This document shows positions 1-11,619 of a stretch of DNA of 64,000 nucleotides, piece after piece (position 1 is the first letter of the stretch; every line of letters starts with the position of its first letter). Source of the DNA: Bromus sterilis (lineage: Eukaryota; Streptophyta; Magnoliopsida; Poales; Poaceae); the NCBI GenBank assembly GCA_950022295.1, contig OX465600.1, positions 3,410,001 through 3,474,000 of the forward strand. The letters are read 5' to 3'. The notes beneath the pieces were generated by a model. The model did not search any database. It was not told the DNA's origin and saw nothing but the letters and a program-made list of their open reading frames with translations. Both the position numbers and the translations under genes were made by a program.

Positions 1-45
1 AGGCTAGTATGGCAAGCTGATGAGGGGAAGAGAAAATAACATCTA

Positions 46-139
46 CTCCCTCGAATCCATAATAAGTGTCGCTTATCTACTACAAAATTTGTACTAGCTT
101 ACTATAAAATGAGCGACACTTATTATAGATCGGAGGGAG
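46..139. mobile_element. Stowaway MITE, 94 bp, inside LINE
   Basis: The element has near-perfect terminal inverted repeats beginning CTCCCTCG and ending CGGAGGGAG, flanked by TA at 44-45 and 140-141, the Tc1/mariner signature. It is the same length and subfamily as the MITE at 56141-56234 in the BSK intron: both share the ATCCATAATAA arm and the GCGACA hairpin arm. It is non-autonomous with no coding capacity. Confidence 0.9.
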
Positions 140-283
140 TAGTTAATTGGAAAACATGCTGCCTCCCTAAGGAAAGGGGGGCTTTGGGATTCTTAACTTA
201 TGAACCAAACCTTGCTACCAAAGTGGTTTTGGAAAGATGGAAAATGAAAATAGTTTACAGCAAAAAATTCTACTTAACAAATA

Positions 284-541
284 CTCCCTCCGTTCCTTTA
301 TATAAGGTGTATTTATTTTTTGAAAAGTCAAATGAGTGCATGTTTGACCAAGTTTTTAGAAAAATATATCAATATCCATAAAACTAAATTTTTTATCATT
401 TAATCCATCATGGCAAGTAGTTTCATATTTTATCTACTACGTACTCCAAATGTTGATATTTTCTTCTACAATCTTGGTCAAACATTTAAATGGTTGACTT
501 GCACGGAAATCAATACACCTTGTATTCTGGACCGGAGGGAG
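284..541. mobile_element. Stowaway MITE, 258 bp, inside LINE
   Basis: It begins CTCCCTCCGTTCC and ends GGACCGGAGGGAG, with TA duplicated at 282-283 and 542-543. The interior is AT-rich and has no convincing coding sequence, although frames stay open by chance. It separates two pieces of the same LINE. Confidence 0.85.
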
Positions 542-1559
542 TATGTAAGAGATAGGTTTATTTTTGTGGTGTGCCCCAGAGTGGGGGGCTCTCATTTTTG
601 GAAGAGCCTTCTGAAAGTGAAAAACTTTTCTACGATAACTGCAAAAAACTAGTTGATAATGGTTGAATACCAGATTATGGGAAGATTTATGGTTGGATGA
701 TAAACCTCTTTGCCTTGCTTATCCTAGATTATTCAATCTTGGTTTTAAGAAAAACATTTATGTGGATGAGGCTTTCAGGTTAGGATGGGATGGATTTTCC
801 TTTAGAAGAACTCTTTATGGGGAATCATTTGATCTATGGGAGAGCTGGAAAGCTATATGTGATAAGATTATTCTCTCAGAGCAAAAGACTCTGCTATATG
901 GTTGTTGACTGTTGATGGAGTTTCTCTATCTATTCTTTATATAAGAAAAGGTTTAATATTTCATATTCATTTCCTCTTAAATTTCTCTTGAAGGTTAAAG
1001 TTCCTGCTAAAATCAAGTTTTCCAATTGGTTGGTTAGTAGAAAAAGCATCCTTACCAAAGACAATTTGTTCAAAAGAGGTTGGAAAGGAATTGATAGTTG
1101 TGTTTTTTTGTGGGGGCATAGAAAATATCAATCGTCTTCTTTTCTTGCTTTCTAGCTAAGCTGGTTTGGTGTTTACTTAAGTGTGCTTTCATTCTTTCTT
1201 CCACACTCGGGTCTCTATCTGAATGTTTTGGAATTTGGCTCAACAATTTAAATAAACAGACAAGAACATGGTGTTGGTTGGTGTATCTTCTTATTTGGGG
1301 CTATTTGGAAGAATAGAAAGGATTTAGTTTTTAATAGCAAGACTAATGTCCCTCCTATGGTTGTCATTAAACTAATGGTGTCTTGGATTTGTGATTGGGC
1401 CATTACGCAAGTAAAGGAAACAAAGGCAAATGTGTTGCTGTTGGGGAGAAAAACTGGTAGAACATGTGACAAGTGAAGTTTATAAAGATTCTCAAGGGTG
1501 GAGGCATGTAGTGCTCATGATTGGTGGCTAATCTTGTTTTGGCACTAAAACTAACAGCG

Positions 1560-2160
1560 GGACCTATCGTGGGAATGTTACTGCAGACGTCCTCTCAGAA
1601 GAGCTTAGATGTGGGGTCGTAGCTACCATGTCGACTCTTGGATGGGCTTGATCAAAAAGGAGTGACGCAAGTGTACCCAGGTTCGGTCCTTTGATGAGGT
1701 AAAGACCTACCCTGGCTTTTCTACTATTGATGATGATGGTCTCGGTTACAAGGGTGCTATTTTTTGCTCCCTAGGCCTCGAGAGGTTCTAACTTGTCTTA
1801 CCCCCTCAACTGATCCACGAACCCGACTTTATATAATGGCCGAGTCCTAGGTTTACAACAGAGTACGGATCTTGCACGTGACAGGAGTCTTGGTCTAATT
1901 GTTGGTATTCTTTCGTGCCTTCCAAGCTAGACCGACTCCTTCCGTCTCCCATCTTCCAGATCAGGTGCTCCACGAATCGACACTCGTAATCATTCGGTTG
2001 GGCCTTCTCTAGACCCGGCGTAAAGAGAGTGTGCCCAACTTCGCCTTTGGGTGACCCCGCAACAAGCCTTGGTGTTCATTGAAGTTGTCCCTAGATTATC
2101 GGGGTTCACCCACGGATAATCCCCTTCGATAGGACCCACACGCCAGGGTCACTTAAGGAA
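1560..2160 (+). mobile_element. Probable LTR fragment (Gypsy-like)
   Basis: This unannotatable 600-bp block contains the phrase GTGTACCCAGGTTCGG, which is also found in the LTR at 28844-29833 (near 28968) and is common in Triticeae Gypsy LTRs. A possible TATA-like TTTATATAATGG lies near 1829. I could not find paired TG...CA ends or a target duplication, so it may be a truncated or solo LTR. Confidence 0.4.
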
Positions 2161-2227
2161 AACAATCAATTCATTTAAAAATATTCCCAAAAATCCATGT
2201 ATTATTTTTTATAAAATATTTCTAGAA

Positions 2228-3255
2228 TCAGACGGTCTATTCTGACATCAATGTCAGAATAACTATTCTGACAACATTTGGAACTGCATCGTATCGCAAA
2301 CAGAACCGCACTGCTGACTTCGGAGCACTGCAGCTCGGGCAAAACAGAACCGCATGTACCGTTTTTCGCTTCAACTTTTTAACCGTTTGTCGGAACTGAG
2401 CGTATGATACACCGTTGGATTCGTATTGAAATGGAACATCTTCCGTATATTGAACACTTCTTCTAATTCCTCACGTATTAAGAGCAGTTTCGAAAACGGT
2501 GCGGCGGCCCACTTTCGCAGCGGGAGTATTTTCGCGATTTATCTTCAACCGTTTGTCGGAATGATGCGTATGATACACCGTTGGATATCTAGCGATCAGA
2601 CGCTCCATTCATATGTAGAACACTTTCTCTAATTCGCTACGGATTTGAGAGAAATCTAGCCGCAAAAAAACGCGCACACTCTGTTTTTCGCAGGCGGATA
2701 TTTTATAGAGTAGAACTTTTTAACCGCTTGTACGATCGATGCGTGTGATACACCGTTGGATTCGTTCGGAGTAGTAGATTAATCCATATGTTGAACACTT
2801 TTCCATATTTAACACGGTTTTGAAGTAATTTGAGAAACGGTGTTGCTGCCCTTTTTTTGGACAGCGGGAGTTTTTGCTTAAATTCGTTTGGTTCGATCGT
2901 CTGATTGATGCAATTGATACACCATTGGATAGCTATCGTCAAGGCTCTCCGTTTGTATGTAAAACACATCTTCTAATTCCTTACGGTTTAAAAGTTGTGT
3001 CGAATTTAGTAAATCGCGGAACTCCGTTCTTCGCGGACACGGAATCGACGAGGTGAACTGCATTTGGGGTGGGGATGAGTAGAGGAGGAAGAAGGTGGGG
3101 GTGGGGGATTTGGACGCGTTCGCGGCAACGTGGAGAGGTGGTGTTGGTTTTTTATTTCGTCTGTGCGGTGCGGTGCGGTGCGGCTCGGTGCGTTGAGTTA
3201 GCTGGGTGTTGTTAGAATAAGGTCTTAAGGGGTGTTGTTAGAATAGACCCACCCT
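2228..3255. mobile_element. TIR DNA transposon (MULE-like?) with internal repeats
   Basis: Both ends carry GGTCTATTCT in inverted orientation (2234-2243 and 3240-3249). Each is followed inward by a second, diverged copy of TATTCTRACAACA. The outer flanks carry a matching 9-bp TTTCTAGAA at 2219-2227 and 3256-3264, a candidate Mutator-size target duplication. The outermost six bases of the two ends do not match, so the exact termini are uncertain. The interior is mostly four degenerate repeats of about 170 bp. Near the right end is a short GTGCG pentamer tract (about 3163-3183). No transposase is present. Superfamily assignment is inferred only from the target-duplication length. Confidence 0.5.
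2370..3060. repeat. Four degenerate tandem repeats of ~170 bp
   Basis: The phrase GATACACCGTTGGAT (or one-base variants) recurs at 2406, 2572, 2747 and 2916, giving spacings of 166, 175 and 169 bp. Each copy is followed by a recognisable GAACACTT...CTAATTC block (about 50 bp on) and then a CGAAAACGG or related block. Copies differ by many substitutions, so the array is old. It lies wholly within the TIR element 2228-3255. Confidence 0.75.
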
Positions 3256-3264
3256 TTTCTAGAA

Positions 3265-4667
3265 TATAAAATATTGTTTCTTACATATAAAACTATAGTT
3301 TTTATCCAAAAAAGTCCTTAACCCAGTCGTAGGTGGGCCCCATCTCCCTCTCCGCCATTGTCTCCCGGTGGGAACCATCCCGACCAAGATCTGTTGTTGT
3401 CACCCCTCCTCCTCCCTCCCGTCGGCACCCTCTCTCTCTTTCTGTTGTGGGCATTCGGTGACCGCCACCATAGGCCCTTCCATTGCCCCTTCCACCACCA
3501 GTTTCCGCCGCCGCCGGTAGGTCCTCGGCTCCGGTGAAGGAGGGGCGATGACTGCGACGCGTTCTCGGCTCGCTTCAGTGATTGTAGTCGTCGCTAGATG
3601 GTCTATGAATCTGGATGTAATTTTTATTATTTTTAGTTGTACTACCATGATTGAACATGAATAGATCGAAAGATTTTTCTTAAGAAAAGGAATACAACGT
3701 GAAAACGCGAAGGTTCCATGGAAAACGTAGCCGTGGTTGGAGACGTGGCGATGCGGTGAAGTTATAACCTGCTTTGTCACCTGACGGTACAAGTGCCAAG
3801 TGTGACGACGACCGTGCATTATGTAGACTACTTTTGGGCGGGATGGGATTGTGTAGCAGAGCTCTCTGGACCTCTGATCTGAGAACAAGCAAGTGACTCA
3901 CCCGGCGTACGGCGGCCACCTGTCGGCCAGTCGTCGTGCTATGAAGTTTTGATGATGCATCATCATCATTTTGGAGAGAGTGCTGCGTAATTTAAGCAAG
4001 CATGGAGACAGAGGTGTCCACGGAACCACCGGCCGGCTTGAGTCTTGACGTATCACCTGAGCAGCTGGGCTGAAATATTCAGATGACCCGCAAAGAAAAT
4101 GCAGTAGTATTATTCAGATTAAGAAGAATGGTTTATCATGACAGCAATGGCTACTGCAAAAGCTCGCATGTACAGTACTACGTGTCTGCTGTACAGGTGG
4201 ATCCAGGCCGGGGGTCCATCCGAGGCCACGGTTAGACAGACAGAGACGTGCCTGCCAGCCGACCACCTTGGTTTGATCGATCTTGATCGGTGGACGACCC
4301 CAAGGAGTAGGAATCAAGAAGAAAAGCTCGATCGATCCATCATCATCGGTCCTCTCACTCTCAACGATCTGGGGAACGAAGGAAGCTTCCTGTCTGCTGT
4401 TTACGGCACTGTTAATAGTGTGCGTCACACAGTTGAAACTCAGTCTGATAACGACTACTCCTGCTTGTGGCCAGTCCTCGGTCTTAAACTACTAATTCTG
4501 CATTACCAGTAAAATATAATTTACTTGTACTTTACGTTGAGTAACTACCTACGTATCTCCTGTAATGACGCGTGGGTTTCACTTTAGCTTATGCTTGATG
4601 ACTATGATCGTGCGTAAGTGGTGCAAGCACATGACCACATGTCCACCTCAGCTCGATTTGTTAACTA
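3265..4667. other. Intergenic, no supported gene
   Basis: Open frames exist, the longest being 162 codons on the minus strand at 3400-3888. They show no recognisable domain, no start context and no intron signals, and they overlap low-complexity CT-rich DNA (about 3390-3520). I see no repeat with clear ends here. Confidence 0.5.
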
Positions 4668-5379
4668 TTCCCTCCGTTCCGAAATATAAGCCGTCCAAGA
4701 AATCATTCGGACCAAGGGAAATCAAGTAAAATGGTTGTGTTGCCCCTGCCCCCAGCCTCCAGCTCGTCGCCCACCAGTCCGCTGATGCATTGGAAGCAGC
4801 GGCACGGGAAGCTCGAGGTCGCCTACCGCGCCCATGATCTAGTTCAAGTAGGTCCTGTCCAGCCCTCGCCGCCGATGAGGCCGACCTTCAAGGGCCCAGG
4901 GATGGGCGGAAGCTCGTAGGCGCCCCAGTCGTCCTTCCTCCGGGCGGCGGAGCTGGCAGCATGGTCGGACCATCTGATGGGCTCGATGTCGCAGGCGCTG
5001 CTATGGGAAACCGCTACCACGCCGAGTCCGCGCTGCCGCCAAGGGACGACGACTGTGTGAAGGCAGAATTCGGCCGGCTGGGCCTCCGGGAGCAGTCAAG
5101 CACCGATCTGAGCTCCACCAGCAGCTTCCCCGACGGCCAGCACAGATCCTTGCGACTAGGCGCGAAGCTGGCGACGACAGTGAGAAGAGGATAGGTTGGC
5201 CGCCGGGATCTGGGAGGGAGAGGAGACGAGGGATCTGGGAGGGAAGGAGTGAGTTTCAGTGATGCGGGATGAGGCTGGCGAGTGGGAGGGCAATTTGGGA
5301 AACTCTAAAAATTACGTGACCTACCGAGATTTATATGTGAAAGTCTTAAACGATATATATTACGGTACAGAAGGAGTAG
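4668..5379. mobile_element. Long Stowaway/mariner-like TIR element with GC-rich interior
   Basis: The left end TTCCCTCCGTTCCGAAATAT and the right end (reverse complement ACTCCTTCTGTACCGTAATA) form diverged inverted repeats, flanked by TA at 4666-4667 and 5380-5381. At 712 bp it is long for a MITE. The centre (about 4730-5290) is GC-rich with several open frames (62 and 77 codons) and a repeated GGGATCTGGGAGGGA motif. The composition contrast suggests captured host sequence, but I do not recognise a donor gene. Confidence 0.55.
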
Positions 5380-5381
5380 TA

Positions 5382-6089
5382 CAATCGGCAGCGGTCGATC
5401 GATGACCCCAACTTTGTTGCCCTCTCCTCTTCCTCGAAATAGTGGATCTCCCCATCCTGAGGAGGACGGCCCGTGGATCTATAGCCTGCGCCGGCTCAGT
5501 GCTATAGGGGCACGAGCTTCCCGCGGGGCCCGATGGATCGCTGCATTGAAGTTATCTTAAGGTCGTGCACCTATGTAGACGGTGGGTCGATGAGATCGAA
5601 ACGGAACCAACCGAACAACCGGTGGTGAGAGCAACTCCAGTAGATACGCTATATTCCTTCGTTTCGCACATTCTGAATTTGGCCGTTGGCAGATGCCGTC
5701 CCATTCGTCTGAATTTACCATCTCTTTCTTTTTTTTTTTTTTGCGAATAATTTACCATCTCTTTCGTGTAGCGTGAGATCGAACAGAGCGTAATGAACGT
5801 ACCACGCGAGCGTCTGGTTGGTCTGGCATTTGTTGCATTCTGGCGCGATATGGGGCTGGCGTCGCGTCGTTGAAAGCTGCTCGTGTGGACTGTGGAGACT
5901 CATTGGGCTGCGGCTTCTCGGGGGTTCTCCATCCAACAACAACAAAGTCCAGATCATGGGCCATCGTTCCGTTCGTACGTGCAAGTGCCGACATCGGCAG
6001 CGTACGTGCTCCACAATATATGTGCTGCTGTTGATGTACACGTCTGGTCCTGCAAATGGATCCATCAATTCATGCTGCCGACTGACTAC
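5382..6089. other. Intergenic, no supported gene
   Basis: Apart from the tiny poly(T) insertion at 5729-5748 I see no gene. Overlapping frames on both strands (up to 152 codons) have no recognisable domain and look like chance openings. Confidence 0.5.
5712..5765 (-). mobile_element. Micro-insertion: LINE 3' tail with 17-bp target duplication
   Basis: A 17-bp direct repeat AATTTACCATCTCTTTC (5712-5728 and 5749-5765, identical) flanks a 20-bp insert of 14 T followed by GCGAAT. On the minus strand the insert reads ATTCGC plus a poly(A) run. This is what target-primed reverse transcription would leave if synthesis stopped a few bases past the poly(A) tail. Confidence 0.75.
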
Positions 6090-6134
6090 TGCTGGAGTGG
6101 ACGATGGCCCAGCCGACCACTTGTGTGCAGGGCG
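6090..6134. repeat. Left copy of 45-bp target-site duplication
   Basis: It matches 7471-7515 at 43 of 45 positions and lies just outside the poly(T) end of the retroposon 6155-7470. Beyond the 45 bp the left copy continues directly with CATGCATG. In the right copy the same CATGCATG appears only after about 25 extra bases, so the original duplication may have been longer. Confidence 0.75.
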
Positions 6135-6154
6135 CATGCATGCCACCAGTTTGA

Positions 6155-7470
6155 TTTTTTTGACGAAACCCAAGGAAGTTTGCCTTTATAAAAGAAGATG
6201 GTATAAGGACCCAAACTGCTCGGTATATTAAAGAAAAACCCGACGAAAACATGTACAACGGCAAGCCACACCTACCACGATACATACAAGACGCCAGAAG
6301 GCCACCCAATACCGGGGTGCCACACGAATATCTAGCAATATCGTCAGCAACGGAGAGGAACGATATGCCACTCCGATACTACGAGACTGCTAGATATAGC
6401 GTGCCCGCCGCTCCTTGCATGTGAGGATGCTCCAGCATCCCACCACCGACGAGAAGAGCATCGTCGGTCACACGAACGCCAGTCGATGAACCGTCGTCGA
6501 TCTCCACTAGCCACGGTCCCTCTGACTGGGTCGAACTCCAAAACAATGCCCTCAAGAAGGAATTCAGCGCCAAGCGAAGCTAGAGCACCGCCATCGTCCG
6601 ATCCGGTAAACCGAATCTAGGGTTTCCCCAGGAGTATGCCGGGATGGGAAGTGAAGACTGCTACATTGACGCCTTCAACAAGGAAAACGACGCCCGTAGG
6701 CGCCGCCATCGATAACTCCGGCCTACACCGGAGTACAGCTTACACCAGCAGCCTCAACTCCCAAACACACGGACCCAGCCAGCCACCAAACATCCTCATC
6801 CTCGACGAACATCGATGGGCGCTACCCCGGATCTGACGCAGAGACGCCGGACAGCCAGATCTGCCAGGCGTCGGGAGTCCGCGACATGGCTCGACGACAA
6901 GATTCCACGGCCAGGCGGTGACGGGAGGCCGCGAACGCGCGGCGGGAGCCCGAGGCCGAGGCCAGCCACCTGCTGGCGAGCACGGCCCGGCACGTGCGGG
7001 AGCACGGCCAGGCTAGTGCGGCCGAACATGGAGGTGACCCCGCACGACGCGGCGGACGCAAGCCAGGCGGCGAGCGTGCGCGGCCCGACTGCACGCGGCG
7101 CAGAGCCGACGATGGAGGCCACGACCGGGCGACGGTGACCGCGGCCGCGCGAAGGAGACCACGGCCAGGCGGGTGCCGACGCACGGGGGTGGCTCGGCGA
7201 GGCACGGGCGGCGCAGATCTGGCGACCCCGGCCACCACGCACCTGGGGCGTCGCGCGGCCAGGACGAACGCCCCGCCGCCGCCTTCTTCAGGGCCAGCAC
7301 GGCTTCGCCGGCGGGCACCCTCTGGCGGCGGCGAGACGGGAGGGGAAGGGGGAGGGGGTTGTGGCAGCGCTAGGGTTTGGACCCCCGTGTCGCCAGAGCG
7401 AGGCGACGCGGGGGGACTCCTCTTCTCAGTTCTCAAACGAGTCCACCTGTTTGAATTGGTATGTAAGATT
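6155..7470 (-). mobile_element. Non-autonomous LINE-like retroposon with long target duplication
   Basis: On the minus strand the element starts near 7470 with a GC-rich 5' region, including an AAACCCTAG leader-like motif and CCGCCGCC tracts. It ends with GGTTTCGTCAAAAAAA at about 6155-6175. The poly(A) end and the flanking 45-bp direct repeats indicate target-primed retrotransposition. Long open frames in the GC-rich part (for example 241 codons at 6822-7547 minus) show no endonuclease or reverse transcriptase motif, so I regard it as non-autonomous. A processed host transcript is the alternative. Confidence 0.65.
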
Positions 7471-7515
7471 TGCTGGAGTGGACGATGGCCCAGCCGACCA
7501 GTTGTGTGCAGGACG
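7471..7515. repeat. Right copy of 45-bp target-site duplication
   Basis: Partner of 6090-6134, with two mismatches in 45 positions. It directly abuts the 5' end of the minus-strand retroposon. Confidence 0.75.
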
Positions 7516-8015
7516 TTCGTCTTTTCTCGGAGGAAACAAACATGCATGTATCCCTATTCATCCCTGCACAAGAGGCGTGGAAAAAATTGTCCTTTTGGAG
7601 ATTGGAAGGGCGGGCCAACCAATCTGAAACAATCACTATCATAGATATATACTATGACCCCCTGTTAGTTAGGCATCTAAGTTTGAAAAATGAAACTAAA
7701 TTAGGCATCTGTCAGGCAAGATGAATTACACAAAAGGTACTATCTACTTATTTGATAAATTGGACGGAGAAGAGGAGTGCCGAATCCTCCAGCTCCTCCA
7801 TTCTTGTATAGTAATAATACATGAAAAGAAGAAACGTGGGATTCGTTCTTTGAGAGAACAAGAGGCCAGGGACTTTGATCTCAAATCACGTTAAAATATG
7901 ACATCATATCACTCATGTAGTCCACTAGTTAGGCTACTGTCTGTTTTTTTTCCGCAAAAAAGGCCTGTTTACACGAGGGTATTTAGTTACTCTTAATATA
8001 ATAATTGATTTCTGA
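7516..8015. other. Intergenic, nothing recognised
   Basis: AT-rich DNA with no supported gene, RNA or bounded repeat. Confidence 0.5.
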
Positions 8016-8063
8016 TGCCATGAATGTTACTCTTTTTTTTAGGGGTTGCCATGAATGTTACTC
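8016..8063 (-). mobile_element. Micro-insertion: LINE tail with 17-bp target duplication, abutting a MITE
   Basis: TGCCATGAATGTTACTC occurs identically at 8016-8032 and 8047-8063. Between the copies is TTTTTTTTAGGGGT (14 bp), which on the minus strand reads ACCCCTAAAAAAAA. The same 3' terminus (CAACCCC, TA and A-run) ends the identifiable LINE at about 13857-13880. This links the scrap to a LINE family present in the window. The last three bases of the duplication are the first three of the adjacent Stowaway, so the MITE was probably there first. Confidence 0.8.
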
Positions 8064-8121
8064 CCTCCGTTCCAAAATTACTGTCGTAGAAGTTGCGACA
8101 GTTATTTTGGAACGGAGGGAG
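8061..8121. mobile_element. Very short Stowaway MITE (61 bp)
   Basis: Inverted arms of about 26 bp starting CTCCCTCCGTTCCAAAATTA are joined by a 9-bp loop, with TA at 8059-8060 and 8122-8123. It is essentially two terminal repeats with no interior. Confidence 0.9.
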
Positions 8122-8867
8122 TACTTGTGGAAGAGGAAATGAAAGCACAGATCGATTGGGCCGGTCCAGAACTGTAGCAGTAACATGATGCTGGGTGTTT
8201 TTCTCTTTTTTTATTGTTTTTGTTCGTTTTTTGTTTTTCCTTTTTCTAAGTTTTTCCATGGGTCTTACCGGTTTTCTCTTTTTTGGAGATTTTATATTGA
8301 ATTATATTTATGTTTATTTTTAGTTTTCATCATTTTTTGTAAAAATAATAATAGATGTTTAGTATATTTTCAATACATAATGAACATTTCTCTATACGCA
8401 TTTTACATTTTTTTAATTACATGATAACCAACATTCATACACATTATTTTGTATACATATTTTTCGTAATATCTACATTTTTTGTATACATATTTTTCAT
8501 AATATCTACATTTTTTGTATAAAAAATTAACATTTTCAATTCCATGATAAACTCTTTGCTAAATGCTTCATTAACATTATGTAAACACACAATCAATATT
8601 TTTGATACCCAATGTATATTTTTGTATAAACGAGAAACCTTTTTTATAACCTCTTAACATTTATAATATGCTTGATCAACATTTAATATTTTATGTAAAT
8701 TATTTTTGTAATATATATTTATATTAATTTGGAAGTATAAACGAAAGAAAAGAAAAAGTGTGTTTGTAATCCATCTCTCATGAGCATGGACCGGCCAACG
8801 CTTTCCAAGATCTACCGAAGAAAGTTTGTCAGCATGAACTTGTTAAGACTAGGTTTAGTTTACCTCT

Positions 8868-8912
8868 AAATTGTAATTTGGATACCCCCGCAAAAAAAAT
8901 TGTAATTTGGAT
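8868..8912 (+). mobile_element. Micro-insertion: LINE tail with 16-bp target duplication
   Basis: AAATTGTAATTTGGAT is present at 8868-8883 and 8897-8912, and between the copies is ACCCCCGCAAAAA (13 bp). A related unit at about 11724 reads ACCTCTAATTGGATGTTTTG with no insert, which approximates the empty site. Confidence 0.75.
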
Positions 8913-11180
8913 GTTTTGAACTTAGATATTGATGTTTCGATGAAAATTAACGAGGAGATCCTTTAAAACAAAGTGTCTATCTCGAGTGAAATGTAGCAAG
9001 TCACTAACTTGCAAATTATGATTGAAGTGAATAGAAAATCTACAGATCAGTAAGAACTTACCTTGTAGACTTTCGTACTTGGACAATGTGGATAAAAAAA
9101 TTGTCTCATTTTTCGCAAGAAGAAAACAATCAACATTCAGTACACTATAAGTCTTTTTATTGTTTTCTCAAATCGACATGAGCACCCATGAATTGCTTAA
9201 GCGATATGGAATGATCTCTCGTCTGAAACGGGGATTCAGGGTCTTACCATTTTATTTATTTATTTTATGATTAGAACTCTTATTTTTATTTTCAAATTCC
9301 CTCTTTTGTGTTTTTTGTTTTTATTTGATATATATTGTACATTTTATACAGGTTTAATATGTCTTCATGCACGTTTAACACTTTTTAAATACATGAACAA
9401 CATTTTTTAAATACATGATAATCATTTTAAAATACGTGATAAATATTTTTTATACATGTTTAACATTATTCAAATACAAAATAAATATATCTATAGTACA
9501 TGACCTATATTTTATGAATACATGTCTAACCTTTTTAAATATATGATCAACATTTCTTCGTACAAGTTTAACATTTTGTAAATACATGATCAGTATTTTT
9601 CATTCTCATTTTAATTTTATATACATTGCTTGATAGTATATACATATTTTGTATATGTATTTAGCATTTTTAGATTGACGATTAACAAGCTTTAAATGCA
9701 TGATAAATATTTTTTCAAATAATGATTAATTTTGCAACTACATAATTTTTTTCATATGCATTGCATATTTTGTTTATATTTTTAGTATACTTTATTAACA
9801 TCCTTTAATATTTAATTTAAGTTTTTTATTTAATATATATTTATAATTATAATTATATTCAGAATACTTTGGAAGTACAAACAAATTAAAACATGGAAAA
9901 TAAAGTGTGATAAGAAAAAAAATCAAGGTTTTTACGCCATCTTCCAGACGCCTAGGCTGGCTTAGGCTGGCGCTCACGAAGACGTGCCCGTTTGCCTAGG
10001 AAGTTTCGTATCGCATAAAATTTACAGGTCGCCCGTAAACCGTTTTTGCAGTACGAGAATATGGCGGACCTGCTAGAGTTGCTTTAAGCGTTTGCCTGAT
10101 AGACTTTCGTATTTGGACAACGTGGATAAAAATGTTCTCTCATTTTTCGCAAGAAGAAAATAATCAACATTCATTACACTATGAGTCTTTGCATTTTTTT
10201 TCTCAAATCGAAATGACCACCCATCAACTGCTTAAGCGATATGGAATGATCTCCCGTCTGACTGGGCGCTGATCGAACACTGTAACGATACAGTGCTGGT
10301 TTTTTTATCATGGTTTTTTTCATTATGCTTTCTCACAGGTTTTGGACCTGCTTTTTCTGTTTATTTGTATTTTTTGCTTTCTTGTTTTTGTTTTTATTTC
10401 ATGGATTTTTCCAAAAATTGTTTCATGATTTGAACTCTTTTTTACTTTCAAATTCCCTCTTTATCTTTTTTCGTTTTTATTTGCTTTATTTTGTACATTT
10501 TATACAGGTTAAATATGTTTTCATGCATGTTTAATACTTTTTAAATACATGAAAAATATTGTTTGAATACAAGATAAATAGTTTTATACACATTTTACAT
10601 TTTTCAAATACATCATAAATATTTTTAAGTACATGATCAATATTTTATAAATACATGATTAACTTTTCAAAATATATAATCAACATTTTTTCATAAAAAT
10701 ATATTATTTTTAAATACATGATCAACATTTCTTCATACTCGTTTCACATTTTTTGAATACATGATCAGTATTTTTTCATACTTATTTTATTTCTATATAC
10801 ATTGTTTGATAGTAGATACATATTTTGTGTACGTATTTAACATTTTGAAATAAAATTTAAACATTTTTAGATTGACTACTAACAATTTTTAAAATCATGA
10901 TAAATATTTTTCAAATCCATGATTTAAATTTTGCAGCTACATGTTTTTTTTCATATGCATTGTATATTTTGTTTATATTTATTATATACACATTTATCCT
11001 TTTTAAAGTACTTGATTGACATCCTTTAATATTGAATGTAAAGTGTTTATTTAATATACATATTTTCATTTGTATTAAGAATAGTTTGGAAGTAAAAAAA
11101 ATGAAAAAATGGAAAATAAAGCGTGAAAAGGAAAAAAAAACAAGGTTTTATGCCATCTCCCAAACTCCTAGGCTAGCTTA

Positions 11181-11619
11181 GGGCGTGTTCGGTAGTCCTC
11201 CACGGCTCCAAAATCCTCAAATCCATAGCCCAAAACTAGCAGCCAACTTCTCTTAAAAATCCTGGAGTTAACTGATCGTTCGCCTCCACAGCTTCTCACT
11301 GGATAGCGCTGGTAGCCTAGGTTTGTCTTTGTCCTCACACGTTTTCATCCCTTGGCCCACCTTGACTGCTCCACAGGAGAGAAAAAACTATGTGAACCGG
11401 TATGTGAATTCACTTCGGGATGGCATACATCTGTAATATGAGCCAACTCCAGCTTCTCAGATTTTGGAGAGCTCGGATATTCCAACTCCCCGACTCCTCA
11501 AAATTTGCACTGCACGTTTCGCCGGCTTCTCGCTCAGAAATCTTGGAGTTCGATCGTTCGGGCCAGCTCCGCACCTGGAGTTGATGGAGTTGGAAGCCAG
11601 GTAACTACCGAACAGGCCC
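11181..11619. mobile_element. Tourist/PIF-Harbinger MITE, 439 bp
   Basis: The ends GGGCGTGTTCGGTAG and CTACCGAACAGGCCC are inverted repeats with one mismatch. TTA is duplicated at 11178-11180 and 11620-11622, the Harbinger signature. It interrupts a unit of the AT-rich array between CCTAGGCTAGC and TAGTCTGGCG. No transposase. Confidence 0.9.

Larger units (their letters stand above)
1..1500 (+). mobile_element. Degenerate LINE (non-LTR retrotransposon) 3' half, interrupted by two MITEs
   Basis: Broken plus-strand reading frames resemble the end of a plant LINE ORF2. Around 145-245 a frame contains the KERGALGF block typical of the region after the reverse transcriptase. From 663 a frame starts with WEDLWLDDKPL, and at about 985-1130 comes a zf-RVT-like segment (KVKVPAKIKF, then LFKRGWKGIDSCVF). 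Stops and frameshifts make it non-functional. MITEs at 46-139 and 284-541 sit inside it, so they are younger. The 5' part lies outside the window, and the 3' end is not clear beyond about 1500 because no poly(A) was found. The class is secure; the family is not. Confidence 0.7.

Noticed and set aside
3400..3888. 162-codon minus-strand open frame
   Set aside because: No domain, no conserved motif and overlap with CT-rich low-complexity DNA; probably chance.
6822..7644. Long GC-rich open frames on both strands (241 and 216 codons)
   Set aside because: They lie in the GC-rich part of a poly(A)-ended retroposon, are Arg/Ala/Pro-rich on both strands and lack any domain. GC-rich DNA has few stops.
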